In this document: in pieces, positions 9,449 to 17,200 of the stretch
Layout: every line of letters starts with the position of its first letter
Numbering within the stretch: the first letter of the stretch is position 1
DNA from: Hymenobacter setariae
Lineage (GTDB): Bacteria > Bacteroidota > Bacteroidia > Cytophagales > Hymenobacteraceae
Direction of reading: 5' to 3'
Assembly (NCBI RefSeq): GCF_007713685.1
Contig: NZ_VMRJ01000001.1
Coordinates: 1,346,129 to 1,410,128 of the forward strand
Length of the DNA: 64,000 nucleotides
Notes under the pieces: model-generated
What the model was told of the DNA's origin: nothing
The model's input: the letters and a program-made list of their open reading frames with translations, nothing else
The model's database searches: none
Program-made: the position numbers and the translations under genes

Positions 9449-9483
9449 TTCCAGATGCTGGAAACCTGTTCCAGCGGCTGGAA
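9449..9483. promoter_or_regulatory. Tandem 15-bp dyads TTCCAG-N3-CTGGAA, candidate operator
   Basis: TTCCAGATGCTGGAA (9449-9463) and TTCCAGCGGCTGGAA (9469-9483) are two copies of the same perfect 6-bp dyad, 20 bp centre to centre, so on nearly the same face of the helix. They end 90 bp before the start of the three-domain kinase gene. Paired dyads at this spacing are typical of dimeric regulator sites. The NtrC-type regulator at 17201 is one candidate binder, but nothing in the sequence proves the link. Confidence 0.55.
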
Positions 9484-9573
9484 CCACGAGGCCAAGAGCA
9501 ATATTTTGGTTGCTGATTAACAATTAGTTAAGCTTAGTATTGTCTTTGGCATCCGGTTGGCCTTGGGGCTGGC

Positions 9574-12036
9574 ATGACTGAACAGCTACTATCCGCTACT
9601 ACTACTGCTATTGACGTACCCACGCTACTGGCCCGCCTAGGGTACGCGCCCGCTACCGAGGGGGGCATTCGCCTGCGCGGTTGCCACAACCCCGATGGCA
9701 GCCTGCGCTGGGTGTGGCCTACCACCCTGCGCCAGCCACTGTTTCTAGAATTCTACAACGCGGCTTCGCCCAAGGCGCAGCTCTTTAGTGCGCTGGTGCG
9801 GCTAGTGTTTGCGTGCCGGCTCCAAGGGTTGTTTTTCAAAAAGCTGCCGGGGCAGTTTGCCGCCACCGGGCAGCAGGCGTGGCCGGTCGGCGACTTTGCC
9901 CTCTTCACCGGCACGCCGGGCCCCAACCGCAAGGCCGTGTGCTGCTACGACGCGGCCCCCGGCCAGCGCGTGTTTGCGAAGCTACCCCTAGGTGCGGCCG
10001 CCGCCCAAAAGGTAGCCGCCGAGGCCCATAACCTCGACCACCTAGCCGAATGTGGCTTTACGTCGTTTGGGCTGCCGCGCATCTTGGGCTACGAAGCCAG
10101 CCACTTGCTCCAAAGCAGTGTGAAGCCAGTAGGTGCGCAGCGCGCTACGCACTTTGGCGAGGCTCACGCCCGCTGCCTCACCGAGCTGCTGCACGCAACC
10201 GAAGTGCGCCAACCGTTGATTGCTAGTACCTGCTGGCAAACCATCGGTGAGCAGATTACGGCCCTCGAAGAACTGCCCGAAACCCGCATTCCTTTCGGCT
10301 TGCGTAGCAAGCTGCGCCACCTGCGCCAAGCCATTGACCCGCTGCATCAGCTCTCGTTTGCCTTTGCGCACGGCGATTTCACACCCTGGAACTGCTGGCT
10401 TGGGGCCGATGGCCTCGCCATTTATGACCTAGAGATGGCTCAGCCCGAGGCATCGTTGCTCTACGACCTGTTTCACTTCGAAACCCAACAGGCGCTGCTC
10501 GTAACGCGCTTGCCGGCCGCCAGCATCCGCGAACGAGTGCTGGCCGTGGCCGCTACGTATTTTTCAGAGGTGCCCGCTACCGACGTAGCGGTGGCCTGGC
10601 AGTTGTACTTGCTGCATCAGGTTTCGACCGGGGCGCTGCTCTACCATGCCCAGCCCGACTGGCATCTCCAAATCAGCTGGTTGCTCAATGGCTGGAATGC
10701 TTTGCTCACCCAGGAGTTAGCCGCCAGCGTCGAGCACCGCCAGCTGGCCATCTACGACCTGCTTGACTACGTGCAGCTGCTGCCGCAGCCCGGCGTGGTC
10801 CTCAAGCCCCGGGCTACCAATGCGTACTATCCAGCTCCTACCTCAGACCTCGACCTGCTGCTGACCCGGCCCGATACCCTAGCCGGGGTAGAGTTTATGC
10901 AGCGCTTTTCGCTGGTGCAGTTGGCCACGGTGCGCAAGGCCGCCCACATGGTATCCGTCGATTGCTTATTTCAGGATGGCTCGCTGCTGTCGGTGGACTT
11001 GCTGCACCAGCTGCACCGCAAAACGTTGCGCCTACTGGACGCCCCGGCCGTACTGGCGCAGGCCGAGCTGGCGGTAGCTGGCGTGCCGGTACCGTCGCTG
11101 CTGCACGACTTTACTTACACCTGGCTGTTTTACTGGCTCAATCAGAGCGACTTGCCCCTCACGCACCTGCGGCATTTTCAGCAGCAGCGCCCGGAAGCCC
11201 AAGAAGCCATGTTGGCCCACCTCAACGAAGCCTACGGAATCAGCTTCAACAACATAGCTTGTGCCAGCGTGTATCAGCCCGCCAAGGCAGCACTATTGCA
11301 CTACGCGCTGCGCCAGCAGCCCGCCAACCATCGCCTAGCCCGCAAGCGCCGCGGCCTGCGCTACCTACTCAGCACAGCAGCCGACTTTGTGCGGCCCGGT
11401 GGCTTAGTTATCACGTTCAGCGGTGTCGATGGTGCGGGTAAGTCTACGGTGATTGAACACGTGAAAGAGCGCCTTGAAAAGAAATGGCGCAAGCGCGTGG
11501 TTGTCATTCGCCACCGGCCATCGGTGCTCCCCATCCTCAGCGCCTGGAAGTATGGTAAGGAGGGCGCCGAGGCGCGTAGCGTACAAAATCTACCACGCCA
11601 GGGCCAGAACTTCAGCCTCAGCTCCTCGCTAGTCCGCTTCGGTTATTACTATCTAGATTATGTAGTAGGCCAGGTTGTTATCTGGCTCAAGCACACCCGC
11701 CGCGGCCACGTAGTGCTCTACGACCGCTACTACTTCGACTTCATCAACGACGGGCGCCGCAGCAATATCAACCTGCCCGCTCGCTTCACGCAGGCGCTCT
11801 ACGCCTTCGTGAGCAAGCCCAAGCTCAACTTCTTCCTCTACGCCGACCCACAGGAGATTTTGCGCCGCAAGCAAGAGCTCTCCGCCAGCACCATCACCCA
11901 GCTCACGCAGCAGTACAAGTCGCTGTTTGGAGAACTCGGGGCGCGCTACCGCCGCTCGCGCTATGTGCCCATCGAAAACCAGGATTTGGATACGACCCTG
12001 AATCTTATCGGGCGCTACATCCAACAGGAAATATAG
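9574..12036 (+). CDS. Three-domain protein: APH-like kinase, nucleotidyltransferase-like, thymidylate-kinase-like
   Basis: The 820-residue product appears to join three phosphoryl- or nucleotidyl-transfer folds. Residues about 120-350 resemble aminoglycoside-phosphotransferase/choline-kinase enzymes: VFAKLPLG for the beta-3 lysine, the catalytic loop HGDFTPWN (His266, Asp268, Asn273) and IYDLE (Asp285) for the metal-binding Asp. Residues about 390-500 carry SDLDLLL (Asp425, Asp427) and a later SVDLL, as in nucleotidyltransferase-fold proteins. Residues about 610-820 are a P-loop kinase of the thymidylate-kinase type: GVDGAGKST (617-625) and LYDRYYFD (Asp717). It lies inside the polysaccharide locus, behind its own candidate operator. 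It may phosphorylate or nucleotidyl-activate a glycan precursor. The substrate is unknown and true dTMP kinase activity is unlikely. Confidence 0.75.
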   Translation: MTEQLLSATTTAIDVPTLLARLGYAPATEGGIRLRGCHNPDGSLRWVWPTTLRQPLFLEFYNAASPKAQLFSALVRLVFACRLQGLFFKKLPGQFAATGQQAWPVGDFALFTGTPGPNRKAVCCYDAAPGQRVFAKLPLGAAAAQKVAAEAHNLDHLAECGFTSFGLPRILGYEASHLLQSSVKPVGAQRATHFGEAHARCLTELLHATEVRQPLIASTCWQTIGEQITALEELPETRIPFGLRSKLRHLRQAIDPLHQLSFAFAHGDFTPWNCWLGADGLAIYDLEMAQPEASLLYDLFHFETQQALLVTRLPAASIRERVLAVAATYFSEVPATDVAVAWQLYLLHQVSTGALLYHAQPDWHLQISWLLNGWNALLTQELAASVEHRQLAIYDLLDYVQLLPQPGVVLKPRATNAYYPAPTSDLDLLLTRPDTLAGVEFMQRFSLVQLATVRKAAHMVSVDCLFQDGSLLSVDLLHQLHRKTLRLLDAPAVLAQAELAVAGVPVPSLLHDFTYTWLFYWLNQSDLPLTHLRHFQQQRPEAQEAMLAHLNEAYGISFNNIACASVYQPAKAALLHYALRQQPANHRLARKRRGLRYLLSTAADFVRPGGLVITFSGVDGAGKSTVIEHVKERLEKKWRKRVVVIRHRPSVLPILSAWKYGKEGAEARSVQNLPRQGQNFSLSSSLVRFGYYYLDYVVGQVVIWLKHTRRGHVVLYDRYYFDFINDGRRSNINLPARFTQALYAFVSKPKLNFFLYADPQEILRRKQELSASTITQLTQQYKSLFGELGARYRRSRYVPIENQDLDTTLNLIGRYIQQEI

Positions 12037-12100
12037 GGGTGGTGCGGGCACCTGCTTAGCTTAAAAAAATTACTTAAAATCGATTCGGTACTAATTATTT

Positions 12101-12838
12101 ATGAAATCTATCCTTGAGGGCTGGGTGCGCCGTCGCAATCCGCAGTTTGCGCTGCACCCGGCCATGAGCACCAGCATCTTGCTCAGCTTCGGCGCCCAAA
12201 CGGCTCAGAGCCTACTGCGCGGCAGCCGCCTGTGGCTGCGGGGCCGGGCCGCGAGCGGGGCCATGCTGGGGCGGGGTGTGCGGTTTCAGCACCTAGGGCG
12301 CATCCGCTTCGGCAAGTGGCTGAAGGTGGGCGATTACGCACGCTTTAGTGGCCTTGGCACTGGGGGGCTTACGCTGGGCGACAGCGTGAGTATCGGCGCC
12401 TTCAGCCAAGTCATCGTGTCTACCTCGCTGGCCGAGCCCGGCCAGTACATCAAGCTGGGGCACCGCGTGGGCATCGGCGAGTTTGCGTATCTAGGGGGGG
12501 GCGGCGGCCTCAGCATCGGCGACGACTGCATTATTGGCCAGTACTTCAGCTGCCATCCCGAAAATCACTTACACGCTGACCACAAGGAGCTTATTCGCCT
12601 GCAAGGCGTTTCGCGCAAGGGCATCAGCATTGGCCCTAATTGCTGGATTGGCAGCAAAGTCACCGTGCTCGACGGCGTCATGATTGGGGCGGGCTGCGTG
12701 GTGGCAGCAGGCGCGGTGGTTACGCGCTCAGTGCCGGCTGGCAGCGTGGTGGCGGGCGTGCCCGCTCGCATTATTTCGAGCCGCGTGCCTCAGCCGGTAA
12801 CACCAGAAGCGCTCAACAAAATTCTCGCGGTAGCCTGA
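12101..12838 (+). CDS. Hexapeptide-repeat acyltransferase (left-handed beta-helix)
   Basis: The 245-residue product shows repeated hexapeptide turns (for example IKLGHRVGIGEF, ISIGPNCWIGSKVTVLDGVMIG) and the C-terminal signature VTRSVPAGSVVAGVPARII of sugar O-acetyltransferases. A short basic N-terminal helix precedes the beta-helix. Such enzymes acetylate sugars from acetyl-CoA in the cytoplasm, so it probably decorates the repeat unit. Its stop is 2 bp from the next ATG, indicating an operon with the following glycosyltransferase. ATG 12164 is an alternative start. Confidence 0.9.
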   Translation: MKSILEGWVRRRNPQFALHPAMSTSILLSFGAQTAQSLLRGSRLWLRGRAASGAMLGRGVRFQHLGRIRFGKWLKVGDYARFSGLGTGGLTLGDSVSIGAFSQVIVSTSLAEPGQYIKLGHRVGIGEFAYLGGGGGLSIGDDCIIGQYFSCHPENHLHADHKELIRLQGVSRKGISIGPNCWIGSKVTVLDGVMIGAGCVVAAGAVVTRSVPAGSVVAGVPARIISSRVPQPVTPEALNKILAVA

Positions 12839-12840
12839 TT

Positions 12841-14085
12841 ATGAATACAGTACTTATTACTGCCTACGCCGTCAACCCCTACAAAGGCTCGGAAGATGGC
12901 ATGGGGTGGAATTTTATCTTGCAAGCCGCCCGCTTCCAAAAAGTTGTGGCGGTGACGCGCGAAAACAACGGCCCGCACATCGAGCGCTACCTCGCCGAAA
13001 ACCCGGCCGCCGCGGTGCTAGCTGCCAACGTGGATTTTCGCTACTTCGACCTGCCGGCCTGGACGCGCTGGTGGAAAAAAGGCCCGCTGCTCTCGCTTAT
13101 CTACTTCTACATGTGGCAAGTAGGCCTGGCCGTATGGCTGCTCCGCCAAAAGCTAGCGGTGGATTTGGTGCATAACCTCAACTTCCACAACGACTGGACG
13201 CCTTCGTTTCTGTGGCTACTAGGTCGCCCACTGGTGTGGGGGCCCATTGGGCACCACCCGCCCATTCCGGCCAGCCACCTAGCGCAATACGGCACCGCCG
13301 CCTTCGTGAAAGACCGGCTGATTGGCAGCTTAAAGCACATTTTTTGGGCCCTCGACCCTTTTCTACGGGTGACGCGCCGGGCTTCCGAGCGAGTGCTGTG
13401 CATGAATTCGGCCGTGGCCCCCCGCCTAGGGTTACCCGCGAGCCGCTACGAAATTGTGCCTTCCGTAGCCGTCGATTTGCCCGCCGAGTTCCTAGAGGCC
13501 GTGCCGGTCCCCAAGGCCCACTTCACGGTGATGATTGCCGCCCGCATGGTGCCGCTCAAGGGCTTCGACATGGTGATTCTGGCCTTTGCCAAGTTCTACC
13601 ACGCGCTGCCGGCTGATGAGCAAGCAAAAGCCCGTCTGCTGCTCATTGGCAGTGGCCCCGAAGAAGGCCGTTTGCAGCAACTGCTACACGAACACAAGCT
13701 GACTGATTGTGCCATGCACCGCCCCTGGCTCGACCGCCAAGAGCTACTCGCTATCTACCACGAAGCCTCGGTTTTCTTCTTCCCTTCGCATGAGGGGGCC
13801 GGCATGGTGGTGGCCGAAGCCATGAGCTACGGCGTACCCGTGCTGTGCTACGAAAATGAAGGCCCCGGCGAACTGACGCCCGCCGCCTCCAGCCTGAAAG
13901 TGCCCTATAAGTCCTTCAATCACAATATCAAGGATTTTGCCGAACGCTTGCGCTACCTCCACGATTCCCCGCGCCTGCTGGCAGCCGAGGCCGCCCTCAG
14001 CCGCCGCCACGTGGCTCAGCACCACACCTGGGAGCGCCGAGGCCAACAGCTCCAGCGCATCTATCAGGAAGCCCTAGCTGCTTAA
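12841..14085 (+). CDS. Glycosyltransferase family 4
   Basis: The 414-residue GT-B enzyme begins MNTVLITAYAVNPYKGSEDG, a start shared by a GT4 subgroup that opens with a glycine-rich acceptor loop. The donor half contains VMIAARMVPLKGFDMVILAF and PSHEGAGMVVAEAMSYGVPV, the EX7E region that binds the nucleotide-sugar. The open frame extends upstream to 12640 inside the acyltransferase gene, but the ATG at 12841 with a 2-bp intergenic gap is the natural start. It probably adds one sugar of the repeat unit. Confidence 0.9.
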   Translation: MNTVLITAYAVNPYKGSEDGMGWNFILQAARFQKVVAVTRENNGPHIERYLAENPAAAVLAANVDFRYFDLPAWTRWWKKGPLLSLIYFYMWQVGLAVWLLRQKLAVDLVHNLNFHNDWTPSFLWLLGRPLVWGPIGHHPPIPASHLAQYGTAAFVKDRLIGSLKHIFWALDPFLRVTRRASERVLCMNSAVAPRLGLPASRYEIVPSVAVDLPAEFLEAVPVPKAHFTVMIAARMVPLKGFDMVILAFAKFYHALPADEQAKARLLLIGSGPEEGRLQQLLHEHKLTDCAMHRPWLDRQELLAIYHEASVFFFPSHEGAGMVVAEAMSYGVPVLCYENEGPGELTPAASSLKVPYKSFNHNIKDFAERLRYLHDSPRLLAAEAALSRRHVAQHHTWERRGQQLQRIYQEALAA

Positions 14086-14176
14086 TAAGCCAAAGATTAG
14101 AAGTTAACTACATTACTCATAATACCTTGTAATACCTTGATTTACAATTCCTAATTTTTGATTTCTACTTCTATAC

Positions 14177-15352
14177 ATGTCCCACATTATCGCCGTTCAT
14201 CTACTTAACGACCGTAGTGGCAGCCCACTGGTGTTGCGGCAGTCGCTGACGGTACTGGCCGAGGCCGGCTACCGCATCGACCTGCTCACTGCCACGCCCG
14301 GCGAACCAGGTTTTCTGAGCGACCTGCCTGGCGTGACCACGCATGCGCTGGCTTACCGCTGGTCGGCAAGCCAGTGGCGCACGCTGCTCCACTTTGCGCT
14401 AGTGCAGTGGGTGGTTTTTTGGAAGGTATTGCGCTTAGCTGGCTCTAGTAGTGTGGTCTACGTTAACTCCTTGCTGCCGGCCGGCGCCGCACTGGCCGCT
14501 CGCTGCCGGGGTGCCCAGGTAGTATATCATCTGCACGAAGTATCGCTGCGGCCGGCCCTACTGCGGCAAGCACTATGTGCAGTGGCGCAGCGCACGGCGC
14601 ACCACCTACTATGCGTGTCGGAGCATGTCCGCACTACGCTGGCTCTGCCCGTAGTCCAGCAGCAAGTTGTGTACAATGCCTTGCCTTCTAGCTTTATTGC
14701 AGAAGCCAACCGTGCTTCCTTGCCCTACGAAAGCCCCCGGCCCTTTGTAGTGCTAATGGCCTGCTCACTGCGCGATTACAAGGGTGTACCCGAGTTTTTC
14801 ACCCTAGCGCGCAGTCTGCCCGAAATGAAATTCGAGTTGGTGCTAAACGCCTCGCTTGCTGCCGTAGCTGAGTATACGTCCCAGCATTCCGTGCCTAATA
14901 ACCTAGCGCTCTTCCCGGCCACGGCCAACATGCACCCACACTACCACCGCGCTGCGGTGGTTATCAATCTCTCGCGGCCTGACGAATGGGTAGAAACCTT
15001 TGGCATGACCATTTTGGAGGGCTTAGCTTATGGGCGGCCTGTCATTGTGCCGCCGGTAGGCGGCGTAACCGAGGTTAATGTGCACGCACACACCGGCTTT
15101 GCCATCGATGGCCGCAGCCTAGAAGCTCTGCGGCACGCCTTGCGCCTACTGCATCGCAATGGCTCGGTGTACGCTCGCATGGCCGCCGCCGCCCGCAAGC
15201 GCGCCGACACCTTCGCTCCCGAGCGCTTCGCCGAACAGGTGCTACACACATTTGGCAAGCTGCTGCCACTGGCTCCCGAGTTCGTCTCGCCAACTGTACA
15301 TGAGGCGACCCAACCGGCCTGCACTCCGCACCGCGAGCTAACCCAGGCCTAG
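14177..15352 (+). CDS. Glycosyltransferase family 4
   Basis: The 391-residue product has GT-B features: an acceptor-side start (IIAVHLLNDRSGSPLVL), VVYHLHEVSLRP in the middle, and a donor half with MACSLRDYKGVPEF and ETFGMTILEGLAYGRPVI. The C-terminal 25 residues after the fold are low-complexity. The 91-bp AT-rich upstream spacer contains the short direct repeat AATACCTTG and could hold a weak promoter. It belongs to the same repeat-unit assembly set as its neighbours. Confidence 0.88.
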   Translation: MSHIIAVHLLNDRSGSPLVLRQSLTVLAEAGYRIDLLTATPGEPGFLSDLPGVTTHALAYRWSASQWRTLLHFALVQWVVFWKVLRLAGSSSVVYVNSLLPAGAALAARCRGAQVVYHLHEVSLRPALLRQALCAVAQRTAHHLLCVSEHVRTTLALPVVQQQVVYNALPSSFIAEANRASLPYESPRPFVVLMACSLRDYKGVPEFFTLARSLPEMKFELVLNASLAAVAEYTSQHSVPNNLALFPATANMHPHYHRAAVVINLSRPDEWVETFGMTILEGLAYGRPVIVPPVGGVTEVNVHAHTGFAIDGRSLEALRHALRLLHRNGSVYARMAAAARKRADTFAPERFAEQVLHTFGKLLPLAPEFVSPTVHEATQPACTPHRELTQA

Positions 15353-15408
15353 GGAGAAAATCCACTTAAATACATTGCTAACAAGCTATTTGCAATAACT
15401 TACCTACT

Positions 15409-16635
15409 ATGTCCACCTCTAAAAAAGTCGCTGTTATTGGGACTGTTGGCCTACCTGCGTGCTACGGCGGCTTCGAAACCCTGACGGCCTACCTCGTCAA
15501 ACACCTGCACCACGAGCACGAACTTACTGTGTATTGCAGCGGCAAAAAGTACCCTAAGGCTGAGCGACGCTCGCACTACGAAAGTGCCAAGCTCGTGTAC
15601 CTGCCCTTTGAGGCCAACGGCGCACAAAGTATTATCTACGACTGCCTTTCTATTCTGCACGCGTTATTTTTTGCCGATGTGCTGCTGATTTTGGGCGTAC
15701 CCGGGGGTATTCTTTTACCCTTCGTGAAATGGTTTACCAACAAGAAAATCATCATCTCTATTGATGGTATCGAGTGGCGGCGTGATAAGTGGAACCGCTA
15801 CGCCAAATGGTTTCTGCGTTGGTCGGAAAACTTGGCAGTGAAGTACTCGCACGCTGATATTTCTGATAACGACGCTATTCAGAACTACACGGCCCGCGCC
15901 TACAGTACCCGCAGCCGTGTGATTGAGTACGGTGGCGACCATGCGCGCAAGCAGCCCATCACCGAAGCTGCCCGCGAGAAATATCCTTTCTTGGCGCAGC
16001 CCTATGCCTTTAAGGTATGCCGCATCGAACCCGAAAACAACGTGCACCTCGTGCTTGGCGCGTTTGCTGAGTTGCCTAGCTACCCGTTCGTGCTAGTGGG
16101 CAACTGGAACAATAGCACCTACGGTCGCCAGTTGCGGCAAGAATACGGCAACTGCCCCAATCTACACCTGCTCGACCCCATCTACGACCAAACCCAGCTT
16201 GATGTACTGCGCAGCAACTGCTACGTGTATGTGCACGGCCACAGCGCGGGCGGGACTAACCCTTCGCTAGTAGAGGCTATGAGCCTAGGGCTGCCCGTGC
16301 TGGCTTTCGATGTGTCGTTCAACAAAGCCACTACTGAGCACAAAGCTATGTACTTTACCGATAAATCGGAGTTAAAAAAGCACATCAATGCTACCCGCAT
16401 TGGTACCTGGAAAGTCTTAGGTCAGGAGATGCAGGCTATCGCCGACCGCCGTTATAACTGGGCAGTTATTGCGCGTAAGTATAACTACTTGATAAATAAG
16501 GTATCCATAATCGAGCGTTCGGGCGCAAAAGCAGGTTTGCATCCTCAGCTCAGCAGCCTTTCTTCCAGAGAGCTGTTGCAGAATCAATTAGGCCAATATG
16601 GGGCACTGCGTATGTTTTATGAAGAAGAACGATAG
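15409..16635 (+). CDS. DUF1972 glycosyltransferase (Cps2T/rhamnosyltransferase-like)
   Basis: The N-terminus (KKVAVIGTVGLPACYGGFET) is the hallmark of the DUF1972 glycosyltransferases, many of which are beta-1,4-rhamnosyltransferases acting on the first sugar of polysaccharide repeat units. IDGIEWRRDKWNRYAKWFLR is also characteristic. The donor half includes YVYVHGHSAGGTNPSLVEAM with the EX7E glutamates. The product is 408 residues, a normal length. It closes the glycosyltransferase run; a 565-bp gap with a terminator follows. The sugar specificity is inferred from the family only. Confidence 0.9.
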   Translation: MSTSKKVAVIGTVGLPACYGGFETLTAYLVKHLHHEHELTVYCSGKKYPKAERRSHYESAKLVYLPFEANGAQSIIYDCLSILHALFFADVLLILGVPGGILLPFVKWFTNKKIIISIDGIEWRRDKWNRYAKWFLRWSENLAVKYSHADISDNDAIQNYTARAYSTRSRVIEYGGDHARKQPITEAAREKYPFLAQPYAFKVCRIEPENNVHLVLGAFAELPSYPFVLVGNWNNSTYGRQLRQEYGNCPNLHLLDPIYDQTQLDVLRSNCYVYVHGHSAGGTNPSLVEAMSLGLPVLAFDVSFNKATTEHKAMYFTDKSELKKHINATRIGTWKVLGQEMQAIADRRYNWAVIARKYNYLINKVSIIERSGAKAGLHPQLSSLSSRELLQNQLGQYGALRMFYEEER

Positions 16636-16791
16636 GCGCTACTATAAGCAGACACTTAATCGCAGACAGGACCTAATTTACGTAGATAAAATAAGAAGAA
16701 TCTAAGTAGTTAGACTAGCTGCAAAATCACTTCACTTTATAAAGTACAAATTTAACTTTCGCATTACTAGTACACACCAAGTGGAGGAGAC

Positions 16792-16830
16792 ATGCCTTTC
16801 GATACGCTAAGAGAAAAGTTAAAATTGTAA
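16792..16830 (+). CDS. Possible 12-residue leader peptide ORF
   Basis: ATG at 16792 encodes MPFDTLREKLKL followed by TAA. The purine-rich GTGGAGGAGA immediately upstream is an unusually strong Shine-Dalgarno for this window, where most genes have none. The stop codon overlaps the left arm of the inverted repeat at 16829. This may be a leader peptide, or chance. Confidence 0.25.
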   Translation: MPFDTLREKLKL

Positions 16831-16884
16831 TTTAACGATAGCAAATTCTTTTTTACGACTTTTTAAGCGCTTTTTCGTTAAATT
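16829..16884 (+). repeat. 10-bp perfect inverted repeat, 36-nt spacer
   Basis: AATTTAACGA (16829-16838) and TCGTTAAATT (16875-16884) are exact reverse complements. The left arm begins within the stop codon of the possible leader ORF, so ribosome position could affect pairing. A T-rich spacer lies between the arms. Confidence 0.5.
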
Positions 16885-16889
16885 AAACC

Positions 16890-16919
16890 AGAGCGGACTG
16901 CCTCGAGGCTGTTCGCTCT
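16890..16919 (+). terminator. Probable terminator hairpin of the glycosyltransferase unit
   Basis: AGAGCG and CGCTCT arms enclose an inner GCC-TCGA-GGC stem-loop, followed by ATTATTTAAT. The T-tract is weak. Its place between the last glycosyltransferase and the regulator genes fits termination. Confidence 0.55.
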
Positions 16920-17200
16920 GATTATTTAATACTCAGTCCTTTTGTTTATGTATTACTCTTTGTCTTGTAATAACAGTTTCACCCTAGGTGCCGGTGATTC
17001 TCTTTGGTGGTCAGGTGCTGTTGAGCAATCTAAGACCATGTCTTTTTGCAGCTTTTTTCCTATTTCAAATACGAACACACTTTAGCGCTGCTCTTGCATC
17101 GAATAGCTAGTAGGCAGCAGTTTGACTATTAGCTCTCATGGCCAGCCTATTAGTTGGCTGCTCAGCTTGTTGTTTCGTTTATCAAGGAATTAGGTTAAAA

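Larger units (their letters stand above)
9110..9573. other. Intergenic region (464 bp) with terminator and twin dyads
   Basis: After the Wzy-like gene this stretch contains an intrinsic terminator (9167-9197), then about 250 bp without recognisable genes, then two copies of a TTCCAG-N3-CTGGAA dyad (9449-9483) and an AT-rich segment before the ATG at 9574. This organisation suggests that a second transcription unit starts here under its own control. Confidence 0.6.
16636..17200. other. AT-rich intergenic region (565 bp) with leader-like elements
   Basis: This is the lowest-GC stretch of the polysaccharide locus. In order it holds a possible 12-codon ORF with a purine-rich Shine-Dalgarno (16792-16830), a 10-bp inverted repeat (16829-16884) and a GC-rich hairpin (16890-16919). 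The promoter of the regulator gene at 17201 must lie in its last 280 bp; I see no clear consensus. Confidence 0.5.

Noticed and set aside
9197..9523. 108-codon minus-strand frame in the gap before the three-domain gene
   Set aside because: It runs through the twin dyads and terminator region, has no family resemblance and no supporting context.
9548..9561. GG-N10-GC match resembling a sigma-54 promoter
   Set aside because: The spacing fits, but transcription would start at the ATG itself (9574) and the rest of the consensus is poor.
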